Source: Planococcus citri
Taxonomy: Eukaryota > Arthropoda > Insecta > Hemiptera > Pseudococcidae
Reading direction: 5' to 3'
Length of the DNA: 64,000 nt
NCBI RefSeq assembly: GCF_950023065.1
Contig: NC_088677.1
Coordinates: forward strand, 65,063,469-65,127,468
Each line of letters starts with the position of its first letter. The stretch's first letter is position 1. Under the pieces are notes generated by a model. The model made no database searches. It was not told the origin of the DNA and saw only the letters and a list, made by a program, of their open reading frames with translations. Position numbers and translations under genes: made by a program. Of this stretch, positions 46,101 to 59,233 are shown in pieces.

Positions 46101-49100
46101 ACCGATCACCGACGATGACGACAATGATGCGTTCAGCCTCTCACGCTCGGACCACCAGATCCAGTCTTTCTTTTACTCTTCATTCTTCAACGGTGCATAA
46201 TGCATCTTGAGGACGAGGAGCCCTGGACTGGGTACGAAGTACGTTGTTTATCTATCTATGTATATTGTATAGTATAGCTCGCGAGCTAATGGTCAGAAGA
46301 GATCACCGTCGACGGAAATGAATCTTCATCCAACTTTGATGCAGCACGAAGAATATTCTTCGTACTCCTGATGGGTTGATAGTTGGAAAACTTTCAAAAC
46401 CAAAGTTGGCGGAGACCTTCATTTTGAGTTGAAAGTCACTCAGAAAAAAATGTTTGTCTCGAAGGTGTTCCTGGAGAGCAGATATGGGTTCTCAAAGGGG
46501 GAATATTTTCCAAAAAATGGAGGTTTTTTCTGCTCGAACCCCCACCCAACTTGTTTAGACAAAAACAGCCCAGTTTCAAAAGACGATATTCAAAATTGGT
46601 CAACAACCTAGGTCACAGTCGTCACACTCAAAGACGAAGTGTTTGAGGAAATTTCATAATGAAAAAGCGAGACTTTTCGCAGAACATTTTCAAAACGATT
46701 GACGATTTTGGGGGGAGATGAAAGAGGAGGAGAGTAGTCAAAATGTGACGACGCAATTTTCGCAGATTTTTTTCAATTAGGGAGGGGGTGTCAAAAAACT
46801 TTACCAGGACATTTTGAAAACACTTTAAGAATTTGGAGGTGGTGGGGGGGGGATAAATACTTTTCACATCAAGTTTTCGCTTTCCCAGCATCTTTGAACT
46901 TTCCATAGACAGTCGATACGCGTTGATGTTTCGTAATTACTAATTCAGTTCTCAAAATGAAGATTTCAAATCCTTTTTCAGTACGAAGTAATTTCTAGAA
47001 AGGCTTAAACAGTTAAACGAATTGACAAGGTCAACCATCACTGCTGCTAGGAGCTTCCAAGTATTCTTTTTTCCACTCTTTTCCCAATAATTTACCATTG
47101 GTAGCAAAAAAACACACTATATTTAACCAAACACGATTAGCCAAACCTTATCAAACGGTCAGCCCCCTCTACGTGAAAAAATTCACACCTACCGGTGGAA
47201 TCTCCATTAACGCGTGCGCCTTGGTTTGTTTATGAGCTGATAAAGAAGCTCGCAATCGACATCGGCTACCGCAAACGTACTACTGATAAAACTATACCAA
47301 TGGCATCGACGGTCGCGGTTATTCTTATCAGTACTGTTCTAGACAAGGTACTCGAGTACCTCCTGTACTCGCACCTTTTTCACCCATTTTTAGTGCCCAT
47401 GTGTGTACAATCACGAGACCTCCATTGTCTATATTGTCACCCAATACGATAAGTACCTCCTGCTTATTTTTTTTTCTACAGTCTAAACAATACAACGACG
47501 AAAACGATACTTAATCCATTATTGTTTGTTTTGTTTCTTTTTTCCAAGTTCTCATTCAATAATAGTCTCAATACAAATACGTCCCTTTCTTTTCAAAGCG
47601 CACAGGTAGAGTTAAATCATTTCCACGACACATACCTAATTTCTCGTATCTTCTCCTACATCTACCTAGGTCATTCGTTACACATACATATACCTACAGA
47701 CAGATCAACGACCATAACCGTATCATTATCGTCCTTCTCACTGCTGCGAGCAAAGCGGAAGTGTAAGAAGAAGACTCATAAACGTTAGAATGTCGCTAAT
47801 TCACACATTGTTGTTTTTTTTCTTCTAAATACAGCCAAAACACGTTGAAAGATGACGATGACCTATTGACACACGATCCTCTAATTCTTCTTTAATGTTT
47901 TTCTCGTCGGTTTCTCCTTCTCCATTGCTTCAATCATTCAACAATACTTCGATAATATTTTATTGGTAAATACGCAAAATGGCACCGAAACAAATTAGCC
48001 GGAAGGTCGTACACGTATCCAGCACGAATCCTATTCATCGAGTAACGAGAACGACCTTCTGTTTGAATCGGTAAGTATTCCAAAAAAACAAACAAACAAA
48101 CGATTCCCAGGTGGGGATAAATCGAGGGTTGGGATCTTTTCCAAAGGGCGTAAAGACACCTGGACTCGATCAAAATACCACCACCAGGTGATTCAAAATT
48201 AGCGAAATTGCTCAAGATAATTACTCGTAGTTGAGATCACATTTACAATGATTAGTCGACAGTCGACACGTTCTCATTTCCCATTTTACTTTCTCTCATA
48301 ACACCCCCTCCACCCACCCCTTTTATTGACCTAATTATGACAGACTCTGCAGGTAGAAAAAATTGGTGTAAAATCGTCTTTCAAAAAGGAGAGGAAATTG
48401 TTCAAATTTTTTGCCCAATATGTGCATGTGTTCCTCCTCTCACCCTTTTTTCCCCTAACATAACTTCGAATTCAAACGTTTGATTTTGGTATTCAAAACA
48501 TGAAAATAAATTTGGTGATTGCATTCGATTTTTGGCCGAAAAAAAAGAGTTGAAAATCAACCTACACCAAACTCAACCAGAAGTAGAAGGTAAAAGAAAG
48601 AAGAGGGAGAAATAGTATAACTTTCAGCGTCATTTCAATCGAAACACGACTCTCAGATAATTTATTAAATCTCACTATAAGCTGAAAATACAGTTTTTAC
48701 GTAATTTCATGACCTCATGTGACCATTAAAACCTGTTTCATGAAGCTTTGAGATGAATAAATGACGAACTATGTTTCATTGAACGAATGCTAGTCTCAAA
48801 TCGAAGTAAAAAAAGAGCTTTAGCTTGAGGAGGAAAAAGAGTTCCTCATTCATTTTTTTCGCTCACAATTCAATCAATATGTCGTTTTGAGTATTCAATG
48901 TTTTGAAATTTTCATGTTTTACTACAATCTAAAAAGAGGGAGGGATGAAGGGCATGGATCGATCTTTTTAGAAGAAGAAGTGATTCATCTATGATTTGAG
49001 CTATTTTTGAACTTGCAAGTCTGAACTCATTTTTCTCAGACAGGATGATTTGATGACCAATAAAATTATAACAATTATCGAGAACTTCTATAGAACTTTC

Positions 49101-51160
49101 TCAAATTTTCTGAAAGACTTTTAGCACTGAGTTTTTCGAATCTCCTCCCCCCCCCCTCAAAAATTATACTATTAAAATTTAGAAGTATTTTTCAAATTTC
49201 ATCACCTCCTCTCCTCACTTAAAAAATGAGCTGTCAGCTTTGAGAAACGTTTTTTTGACTCTCCCCTCAGTACACTTTTTATCAAAAAATACAAAGGTTT
49301 CTCATCTAATCGCAAATGGTCCTCAAAACTGAGTTTTTTCACCATAAAATTCGAATCTTCTACTCAAACAATAAACTGGAACAGTAAATGAAACGAATTT
49401 TCAACGATAAATGCAAGGATTCAGAACTTTGTGTCAAATATACAAGACTTTTTAGACACCCTATCGTGAAAAAATTGACACAAAACACACAGCTCCAAAA
49501 CTTCACCATTTCTCAGCCTACAAAACTTTTTTGTTTCATATCTGGGTAAATTTTGGTCGAAACGCTTGTGCCATTCGGCCAAAATATCATCTCACGTGGT
49601 TCATATTTCTCCTCAAAAACCTCCTCTCACCCCTCAACAATTATAACTCCAATAATGTAACAACTTGACAACCTGACACATTCAATAATCCGAGCATGGC
49701 TCACTGACTCAACCATCACTTCAAATCTATTTCCATCAGAATACACCTTCCTGGTTTACCCAATCACTCAGAAATTCACTCATTCATCATTTTTTCTTCC
49801 AGAAAAATTCACCGAGCTGAAGATACAAACAACCTCTTAGTACAAGTATCGTGGCACGGAGTCGTGTATGTAACCTGCGTCAACCTGACAGCTCTCTACA
49901 CACGTGTCAAGTTCAACGTGCTCGAAAGCCGTCCACTTTCACACGAAAGCTTCCTACTTCCTATGTGTGTATCTGTATACTTGTATCGAGTCGTCAACTC
50001 GTTCGACGACCCATCTATCGATACAGTAATTCTTTCTACAAACGCTATGTCATTTCTTGCCATCGATAACGATTCGAATCGAGAGGGAGAAAAATTGAGC
50101 AAGAATTTTTTTACTCTAAATCCTCCTGGCAGTAATCTCCAATTTAAATTCTCTACAGTCGAGTACGAGTGAAAAAAATACGGGTAAATAGGTCGCAAAA
50201 TTCCCACCTCCTTTGCCTTTGATTAGGGCAAGTAGAGGGGTAATGCATCAAGTACACGATGCCAATTTTTCGGGTTACTGAACTGTGCTGTACCTTCATT
50301 TACACACACACACTACGAGTACACATGTATTTGTTTCGAGTACAAGTAATAATAATAAGAGTATCGATACTAATACAAGTTTTACTGTTCGGCGAATTAA
50401 AATCATTCGCGAACGTATCGATAACAATACATAAAAACGTATCGTATCTCAGAGCCACTGATTCTTTCGTTATTTTTAGTATTGTACTCGTACACATACG
50501 TAAGTTTATTATTTATTCAGCAATCGAAACCGAGGTTAATCGAATTCTTTCACTACCTATACCTAATACCTATATGTATTATTTACAACTGCTAAAGAAC
50601 ACACCGCGTAATCGCGTCCGATTTATTATCAAGTTCAACCGTAATGGACCGGTTTACCTTACTCCTACTCTACCCACCTCACCCTAAACTCGACCATTTG
50701 TGTTTTTTTTCCTTTTCGGCGTGGAAAATTCGACACATATTTTCGAATATAGGTATAGTATGTATAAGTTTCGTTGGATTGTTTGGTCGTTTTGTGGTAT
50801 AAAAAAAAATATACTACGGTATTGTGAAAAAGCAGTAAAATGGTAATCATTGAGCCGAGACAATAAAAGGGTAATAATTTCTACACACCTATAATCGAAT
50901 CAGTGTAAAACGTTTTTTTTTCTTCTTTCTTTTCAATATGTAAATGCGAAACTGTCTGTCGACTTATGTACGCGTAAGTGGAATTTATTTCTACTGAAAT
51001 TCGACGCGTGTTTTTGACAAATTCAATTCTGTGGTTTCGACTGAGTAATTTGACGTTGAAAGTGAACGAAATTTGAGCATGACGGTAGCAAGAAAGGGGA
51101 GAGGTGAGAGGAAGGGTATACCAGCCATATTTGGGGTTGAAAACTGCTGACTCTGGTTCA
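43107..51160. other. Probable upSET upstream or intergenic DNA, no gene recognised
   Basis: 43.8-44.7 kb is a degenerate mosaic of TTTTCACCAATTTT and TTTTTGGTAATTTT words. 45.1-46.2 kb is richer in CG, with open frames on both strands of up to 189 codons that share the same bases and lack motifs. A (GTAC)n microsatellite lies at about 45913-45934. 46.2-51.1 kb is AT-rich with C runs (49147), and none of its open frames looks like a known protein. Confidence 0.45.
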
Positions 51161-51620
51161 AGAAGCTGGAGTGGGAAAAAGAAATTTTGGTTGAGTTTTT
51201 TCTTTTGGAAAAGGGGGCTGAAAATTGCCATATTTTGGGGACCTTTCTCATTGGATCAAAATTAGACACTATGTAGTTCAAGAAGCTGGAAAATGAGCTT
51301 CTGACTGGGATTTTTTGGAAAAAGGACTGAAAATTGCCACTTTTTAGGTACATACCTATCGCATTGGGTCAGGAATAGGAACTCTTATGTAGTTCGAGAA
51401 GCTAGAAAATGAGCTTCTGACTGAGATTTTTCGAAAAAGGGGGCTAAAAATTGTCACCTTATAGGGACCTATCTCATTGCTTCAAGAAAAGGAACTCTGT
51501 GCGGTCTGAGTAGTTCGAGAAACTGGAAAATGAACTTCTGGCTGAGCTTTTTTCAGAAAAAGGGGCTGAAAATTTCCACCTTTTAGAGACCTTTCTCATT
51601 GGTTCTAGAAGAAAAAGTGG
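51161..51620. repeat. Tandem repeat, unit about 120 bp, about four copies
   Basis: The word AGAAGCTGGAAAATGAGCTT or a variant starts at 51161, 51281, 51397 and 51518. Each is followed by a GAnTTTTTTnGAAAAAGG block, GGCTGAAAATTGCCA, and CTCATTGG about 80 bases later. The copies are diverged, and open frames that span them are repeat artefacts. Confidence 0.85.
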
Positions 51621-54600
51621 ACCGATGGAGATTTCAACTAATTCCTGGGTGATGATGAAGCCAAATGGTGATAAAAGGTATCCATGATGAGAATTTTCAT
51701 TCGACATTACCTAAGCAAATAATTTTGATCAGTGTTGCCACGTGAAGGAAAGTAGAATTCCTCAAAAAATGCAGCAAGACTTTCTCAACTTGAGAAAATA
51801 ATCGAGTAAATGATTTCAAATGATCAAAAATAGATAAAAATGATGACTCGAGTAGAATAACCACCAAATTGCAACGTCTATTACGATATTATCTCGATCC
51901 CTTTGAATTTGACACATTCAAAACTGGCACAGCACTTCCCACACGATCACTTGGAAAACCAATAACAAAATGACACAAATTTACAGCCCTATCCAATCAA
52001 TTCATCATGCCATTCGCTCGTATGGCCATTTTGGTTTCGATTTTCAAATACGAGATGCTGCACAGAGTCCAGGTATAGGTACAATGGTCAACCGCCCACC
52101 ACTGGTAGCTTTCTTATCATAACTCGAAGCCTTGTCCACATAGTATAACTTTCATATCCTCGAGCAATAGATGGTAATTCGAACGAACGGCAGAACAGAA
52201 GGCAGCAAACTGATAATGAAAATACAAATGCCACTCGAACATTCATACCTCGCCATCGAACGCTTAATAAGAAAATACAAACTGTACATGCAAATTACCA
52301 GCAACGAAACCACAACAATAAAAAATTCATCGGACAAGTTTCAAGGAAAATTTATTCTAGTGAAATATAATTTTTCAATACACCGCTTTTAAAGTCGACG
52401 TTTTCTCGAACACTAACACAGAACACGAATAAGCATACGGTCGATTGTGTTGAAAAATATTCTCAAGGTTTTTTAGTGTTCCATTCGACAAATGACTTTG
52501 AAACACAGTACAGAACGGTTGAGTTGAGATATTTTAAACATGCACTATCTCTTTTTAATATCAAAAAGAAAAGAGAGTAAAGTGAAAAAAAAATATCTCA
52601 AATTATACGTTGTAAGAATGGGGAAAAAAAAAGAGAAAAAATGGAAAATTAAATAATATACGTGGCAACATCGGATCGATAAGTTGCGCAGCATAGCGCG
52701 CACCGCCAAAACTCTTCCCCCTTCACTCCTGCGTCCTAAAAGTCAGAAAACTCAATGAATCGAAAAAATACTAACTACCACAGACACACAAAGATGATTG
52801 CTTATCACGCAATACAACAATAAATAGATATGAACGCGTTCGCGCAGTAATTTTGTGTACCTGGGCCTCTCTACTGTCTTCCATAATCGTTTTCGTTTGA
52901 TTTTTCTTCATTATTCGTACGCGAATTATAATAGTGTATTTTATACGAAGGTAAATAAAAAACAGAATCGAACGATACGAGATGAAATCGGAGGCATAAT
53001 TCGACGTCATTGAGTAGGCCTAACGATAGAAAAATTTCTAATCATAAGCCTAATATTTCTGGCCTACGTATTAACACCGATATAAACAAGATCGAAATAA
53101 AGAGGGGGACAGTGTCGTCGACCAAGCTGATGGTAATAGTGCGAAAAAAATCTACAATCGAAGAATTTTATCACGTTCGATAAAAATTGATTCTAGTTTT
53201 TCAACTACTACTACGTCGAGTTCACACCGTACAACCAAGACGAGCGTAACTAGGAAGTATTTGCTAATCACACAGCACAGAGTAATACTACAACTTTGAA
53301 ACTAAATCGAGCAATAAAATACGATACAGAAATCAATTTCGTTCACTCGTTTCTCGATCGTAATCGAATGATTAAAAAAATTCGCACCAATAAAATACTT
53401 CTTCAATGATGCGTTCACCTTAAATGTTTATCAAACGGATATTTCTTTTTTTTTTTTTATCAACGACGATACAAGAAACCAATATTCGGATTTTGAATTC
53501 GTCCTTATCTGGATTATGTGTATTTTTTTTCTTCACATCGACCATCAATCTTGCTAGTTTTTCTTTAGATGCTTCGAAATTGAATTTTTGTAACACCGAA
53601 TGCGCCATTTCACAACAGATCGCAGCCGAAACACATATCTCGTTGGGAATATTTTAGCCATCACTATTTTAGCTAGGAATCAAACCAAAGATATTAAATT
53701 TAATAAATACCAACGAATTGTAAACAAATACGACTACGACGAATGTCGAATGATGAATCCTGCGAAGAATACGAACCATAATACAACTCCATACCAAAGT
53801 ATCCAATTACCTCGACGGTGAGTACGAAAAAGTTGTCTTTGAGAAACACGAATCGTATGAATTTCTATCGAACGTGAAGTTTTGAGTGATAATTACGCGA
53901 TATTGATTCGATTTGAGAACATTTACGAATATTAATGAGGTTTAAGATGATGTTTTTTCACACGATTACAATTACGTTTGCACTCGACGTTACACATACC
54001 GAAATGAGTACAACTGTAGGAAAAATATCGCGAACATGTAAATCTCGTCACTTTAGACCACTGAAACATAATTTCAAGAGCGAACAAATGATTTAAAGGT
54101 GTTTTAAACAAAACTCAAATTGCAACAAGATTCGAATGTAAATTTTTTCAACACACACCATGTTGAACGATTACACGATTTGTAGGCGATTTTATCAATA
54201 CGATGCAAGTGTTAGAAGTAAAAGCAAACGAATAATACTATTACTAACGCGAAATTATAGCAAAAAAGACGTTTAAAATTCAAAATTACTGAATGATAAT
54301 ACACTACTTACTGATATCCTTCAGCCGACGAAAGAAATACTCAATTACTCAATGAATTTTTAAATTAAAGTTTTCATTTGGATAAAACAACAACACTAAC
54401 ACATTAATTATTAGAAAAGCACCGAAAAAAATTTTTTTCACTCACAATTAACAAATTTAAAGACAAAATATAATCCACAATAACAACTTTCAACCTCTTA
54501 AAATCCGCCATGTTTAAAATCAAAATAAACATCACAAAAGAGGTTTACATTTTACATAATTCTCATTCGCATCAAGGAATATTCGACTCTAGAGCCAGAA

Positions 54601-57600
54601 ATGCCGACGAAAATCGAAAAAAACGTTCATCGATGACCGCGCACAGAAAAAACATCGAACAAAAACACGTAGACTCGAGAAACGTGATTTATGTTGAAAT
54701 AATTTTGGCGTTTTTTTCATTCAATTTTTATTTAATTGACGTTTTTGTAAATTATTTGAATTTAATTATGTTTCAAAAAGATGTATTTCATCGTAAATTT
54801 TCAAAAAAAACGTCTGAACGTATTATTCATTAGGTAGGCGATTTTCTGGAAATCAAAAAGTAGGTATCCGCTGAGAATCAGTGATACCAAACTAACCAAC
54901 GTGAAGATTTTTATTTCAAAAAATTGGAAAATTTTTGAAAAAACGGTAATGAACTGATGAAAATTTCTGTTTTTGCAATTTTTTGAAAGTAATTAGAAAT
55001 CAGAATGTTTAGTTAAATTATTGGGAATAACCCGAATAACTTCATGCACTTTTCCAATTTTGCGTTGTTCAATTCGATTGTGAACTCGAAATTCAAAAAT
55101 TATCCTGAAAAATCTCGAAGAAAAATTCACTCGAAATTTATTTACCGGCCTAAGTAATTTATCCAGATTCCAGATGAAATAAAAATATAAGAATGTTGGC
55201 TTTTGCAAAATTATGCATTATTCTCAAAATGTAATATTAAATCATTAATTTATCATCTTCATCTTAATTTTGAGCAATCACAAATTTTCAATCGGAAATT
55301 TCAAATTTTTGCCTCAAAAAAATTCGGACGAATACCTTTTTAGGTAAATGCAATGATCGTATCAAATATTCTATTTTTCGATCGCCAATGAAGAAATTTG
55401 AAGCATACCTGAGAGCAAAGTTTTTTGAAAACAGAAAATCGTACATTTTTACTGTCAAATGTTTTACTTAGTGCCCGTCAAAAAATGAAATATGACTTTC
55501 TGGATGTGAAGTAGGTATTTGAATTTTATTTTGAAGTGCGTATGAGTGTACACTCGTTTACAGGGCAAAGAGTGCTCAATATGGGTCATAAGCATAGCAA
55601 AACATTCATAGTATTTTCATAGAAAGCTACTTCATGTTGAAATTCTTAAAAGTTAATAAGTATTCTTAGCAGTTTGAAATAGATTCAAGTTTTGTCTGAT
55701 TACCGTGAGATGGATTACTTGATTTTGTAATTTTATACATCTACCTACTCAATTTTTACCGGAAAAACACACTCTTAACAAACTCCTGAAGCAATTCGGG
55801 AATAAGCCCAACTCGATAGCATCCGCAGCCCATATAATTCTCGCGTCTTCCGCAGAAAATTTTTCAAATTCTGGAAAAAACGAAAATCGCGCTGGAGGCT
55901 CCAGAATAAGTCAAAATGGTCAAATTCGAAGTCGAGGCGTTGCTTTGAGACATATAATAGTTATTCTTACAAATTTCAAAAATTTTCATTTAGATAGAGA
56001 ATTTTTGATGTTTTAGATTATGCTGTTAAAAAAACGCACTCGAGGTGTCCGCCTGTTTGCTTGGAAATCAGCTCTTTGAATCTGAATGAACTCCTTTAAA
56101 TCGTTAAGAATTAAACACAACCAAACTAATTTCCACGCTGTCTGGAAAAATTCAAAAATTCAAAAGAAATAGAAAATTGCGCTGGAGGCCCCTGATTGCC
56201 CAGAAGTGACTAAATTTCGTTCAGAGAAGTTGTGATATTAGTTTCAAGTTCAATATTTATCATGCTGAATAGAAATTTAAAAAAAAATAAATAAATCGCC
56301 AAATAGGGTCATTTTTGAATGTTCAAACTTTGAAAATTCGCCAAAAATCGAAAAATTACCGAATTTGGGCCACTAAATTTTTGGTTATGGAAGTTTCAGA
56401 CTACGCTCATTCCAAAAATCACGGACTCGTTCAAATTAGAGGCAGACAACTTGAGAGGTTCCTTTTCAAGTAGATAATATTTACTAATAGTTTAGTGGTA
56501 AATAACTAATCTCGAGTTTTTTCTAATTAACCAAGCCTATGTAATTTGATGTTTCAATGACATTTTTACTTAAATTAAAAATTTACATTTGTAAAGGAAC
56601 CAGACTCTATCTTCGAACAGGAATTTTGTGAATAGTTCTGGGTAGTTACGTAGGTTTCGTTTTTGTATTTTTTTAGTCAGTAGTTATTTTCAGGTACTTT
56701 CTCGCTGGCAGAAAAAAAAACTTTCTCGAGTTTGATTATTTACTTCATTACTTGAAATTGTTCAAATAAAATTGAGAAACTTAACTTCTTGATTCTTCAT
56801 GTCAGGAGTTGATTTGAAAAAATCGCATTACGTATGTCATCGCCTTGCTCTGGTAACTATTCTAAATCATTCTTTTGCATTTCTTTAATTTTTTTATAGA
56901 CACGCAATTTCATGACCATACCTACTCATCAAATTGACGAAAAATCGAAAATATCTCTGTACTCCAGAAAAAATCATTTTTCATTTGCTGACTCTGTCCC
57001 TAGAGTCTAGATAGACTGATTGGTATAAGTTATTTCAGTTTTTGAAAATTCAACTAATTTATGATTTGGCGCATAAGTTGACAAATATGCCAGTTTTGTA
57101 CGATTGAAAATTGCATTTGTTGCACCTGATAGTGTAAAATATGCCAATGTTCTGCTTTTTAATAGAATAATATTCAATATTCATTAATTTCGTCCATCAG
57201 CAAAAGTTTACTCCATTACCTTCGGCTTTGCTTTGTAACTTTTTTTTCATCCTTCTGGTATAAAGGCGAATTTCTCATAAATTATATAACTTATATTTAT
57301 ATTCCTGTTTCTCACAATTCAATCATTTCATTTATTTGGTCCTAGAACCTGCTATCGGTATTTTTTTGTATGAAATTGTGACAATAGGTGCATATAAATT
57401 CATTTTCAAATTTTCGAAGTACCTACCTATACCTAGATCTATTTTGTCTTTGTGCATTTCTTTCTACCGATTGAGTCTTCTTATTTTTGTGGAGATGTAA
57501 GTAGAGTAGGTAGCTCGAAAAAGTCGAAAAATGACCTGAAAATAAAATTGTGTCATCGTCAATTCGTCATCCCAGGAGCTAGTGTGAGTACCTAGTAGGC

Positions 57601-58312
57601 TAGTACTACTAAGTACTAGCTCATATTTTTCTGTTTAGTAAGTATAATCTCTAAAAATTGATTCGGTTTTACTTTTACATCAGATTTCTAACTTCTGATC
57701 ATTCACTCATCAATGCACTTTCACGTTCATCTTTGTATCAAAAAAATCAAAAAATAAATCAATGAGACACACGAGTCACTGTCTGTAGCTCTGTACTCGA
57801 TTTCAATTCAATTCAACCTATTGATTTTTCCAAACCAAATTTAATTCAATTTTTGAATTTTGAAATTTATTTTGAATATGACAAAAAAATCAGAACTCAG
57901 AAGTCAGAACTCAGAAAGTCGACTCAGAATTTGAAAATTTGGATTATTGGAAAGCGAAAGCGACCTCTATGTATAAAAATGTTCGATGCTGCGTCACTTT
58001 TATACACCAAGGCAGGTAAACTTTTTCAAGTGGGCTTCCTTCATTCATTTTTTACAAAACATTGTTATCAAAATACATTTTATTATTGTGCGTCGAATTC
58101 TGTACGATTTTTATTAAAATTCAGTTCAAATTAATTGTATAATCTTGTTCCGTTATGATTTTACAATCCACACAATGAATTATTGAAAGTAACAAAATGA
58201 CATTATGTTGAATTTGTACTTGGTTCCAGTGCTCAAGTTTTATATCTAACCCTCTCGTACAGCTTATGCTTGTGTAGTCAATCTTTAGCAATTCTAATCA
58301 AGTTTATCAATC
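51621..58312. other. Intergenic DNA upstream of ARL8
   Basis: No gene could be supported. CAGTGTTGCCACGT at 51730 and ACGTGGCAACA near 52662 form a possible worn pair of hAT-like ends. GCGCTGGAGGC phrases near 55890 and 56180 mark a diverged local duplication. A minus-strand ATGGCGG near 54510 could be a first coding exon, but it does not continue convincingly. The ARL8 promoter and 5'UTR must lie in the last several hundred bases, with no clear core motif. Confidence 0.4.
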
Positions 58313-59138
58313 ATGCTGGCCTTAATTAACAGAATTTTAGACTGGTTCAAAAGCCTCTTCTGGAAGGAAGAAATGGAACTGACATTGGTTGGTTTACAGA
58401 ATTCTGGCAAGACTACATTTGTGAACGTAATCGCAGTAAGTATATTACCTAGCCCCGAAGTTTGTTTTCAGCACGATCATCTATTTACATATGTAGGTTC
58501 ATTATGTTTACATCATTTTCGATTTTTCATTTTCCAGTCCGGTCAATTCAATCAAGATACAATCCCCACCGTTGGATTCAATATGAGAAAAATAACCAAA
58601 GGCAACGTTACTATAAAAGTTTGGGATATAGGTGGACAGCCTCGATTTCGATCAATGTGGGAAAGATATTGTCGTGGCGTTAATGCAATTGTGTAAGTTA
58701 CCTATGCAGTGAATGAAATGAATTTTCGATAAGTAAACCGTTCATCTTACTTTATTCAATGGTATTTTTAGGTACATGGTAGATGCAGCTGATTTAGATA
58801 AACTTGAAGGATCAAGGAACGAGCTTCACAATTTGATCGATAAACCTCAATTGATGGGTATTCCTGTGCTGGTTTTAGGAAATAAACGAGACTTACCGAA
58901 TGCTCTCGATGAGAAGGATCTTATCGATAGAATGTAAGCTAATTAACCTAACTTTTATTCCGTTTGAAAAGCTTTACATATGGTCTTAATCTCTGAAAAT
59001 TATATATTACGTAGGAACCTGAATGCTATTCAAGATCGTGAGATTTGTTGCTATTCGATATCTTGTAAAGAAAAAGAAAATATTGATATAACTTTACAAT
59101 GGCTGATCGCTCATTCCAAATCAAACGCAGTACGTTAA
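58313..59138 (+). CDS. Arl8: ARL8 small GTPase (lysosome positioning)
   Basis: ARL8 is an Arf-like GTPase on lysosomes and synaptic-vesicle precursors that recruits kinesin through effectors and the HOPS tethering complex. Exons: 58313-58435, 58538-58692, 58772-58933, 59015-59138. All are GT..AG with matching phases, giving 187 residues (human ARL8B 186). The start MLALINRILDWFKSLFWKEE is the family's amphipathic N-terminus, which has a Leu-rich acetylated end instead of a myristoylated Gly. The nucleotide-binding motifs are intact: P-loop GLQNSGKTT, switch I TVGFNMRK, WDIGGQPRFRSMWERYCRG, NKRDLPNA and SCKEK. The P-loop position that is Tyr in vertebrates (GLQYSGKT) is Asn here, which still fits GxxxxGKT. 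The C-terminus ITLQWLIAHSKSN is typical. Confidence 0.98.
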
Positions 59139-59149
59139 TAGTTTCTGAA

Positions 59150-59233
59150 GTAAGTTTTACAGTCTACGGTTACCGAAGAATACTCTCAGTTGTTGAACAG
59201 CTTGTTAAAATTAACACTACGGTTTTGTTACAG
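59150..59233 (+). other. Possible 3'UTR intron of ARL8
   Basis: GTAAGTTTTAC begins 11 bases after the ARL8 stop, and TTTTGTTACAG ends at 59233. If spliced, the junction is under 50 bases from the stop and would not trigger nonsense-mediated decay. Confidence 0.5.

Noticed and set aside
50259..50687. 142-codon plus-strand frame
   Set aside because: Hydrophobic Ile/Tyr-rich translation of AT-rich DNA; no start context or family match.
53420..53608. Minus-strand 62-codon frame beginning MAHSVLQKFNFEASKEKL
   Set aside because: The first 40 residues look protein-like, but no good donor or continuing exon was found, and the end is a Lys run from a T tract.
54510..54833. 107-codon plus-strand frame
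   Set aside because: AT-driven composition. The ATGGCGG on the opposite strand is more start-like but also does not continue.
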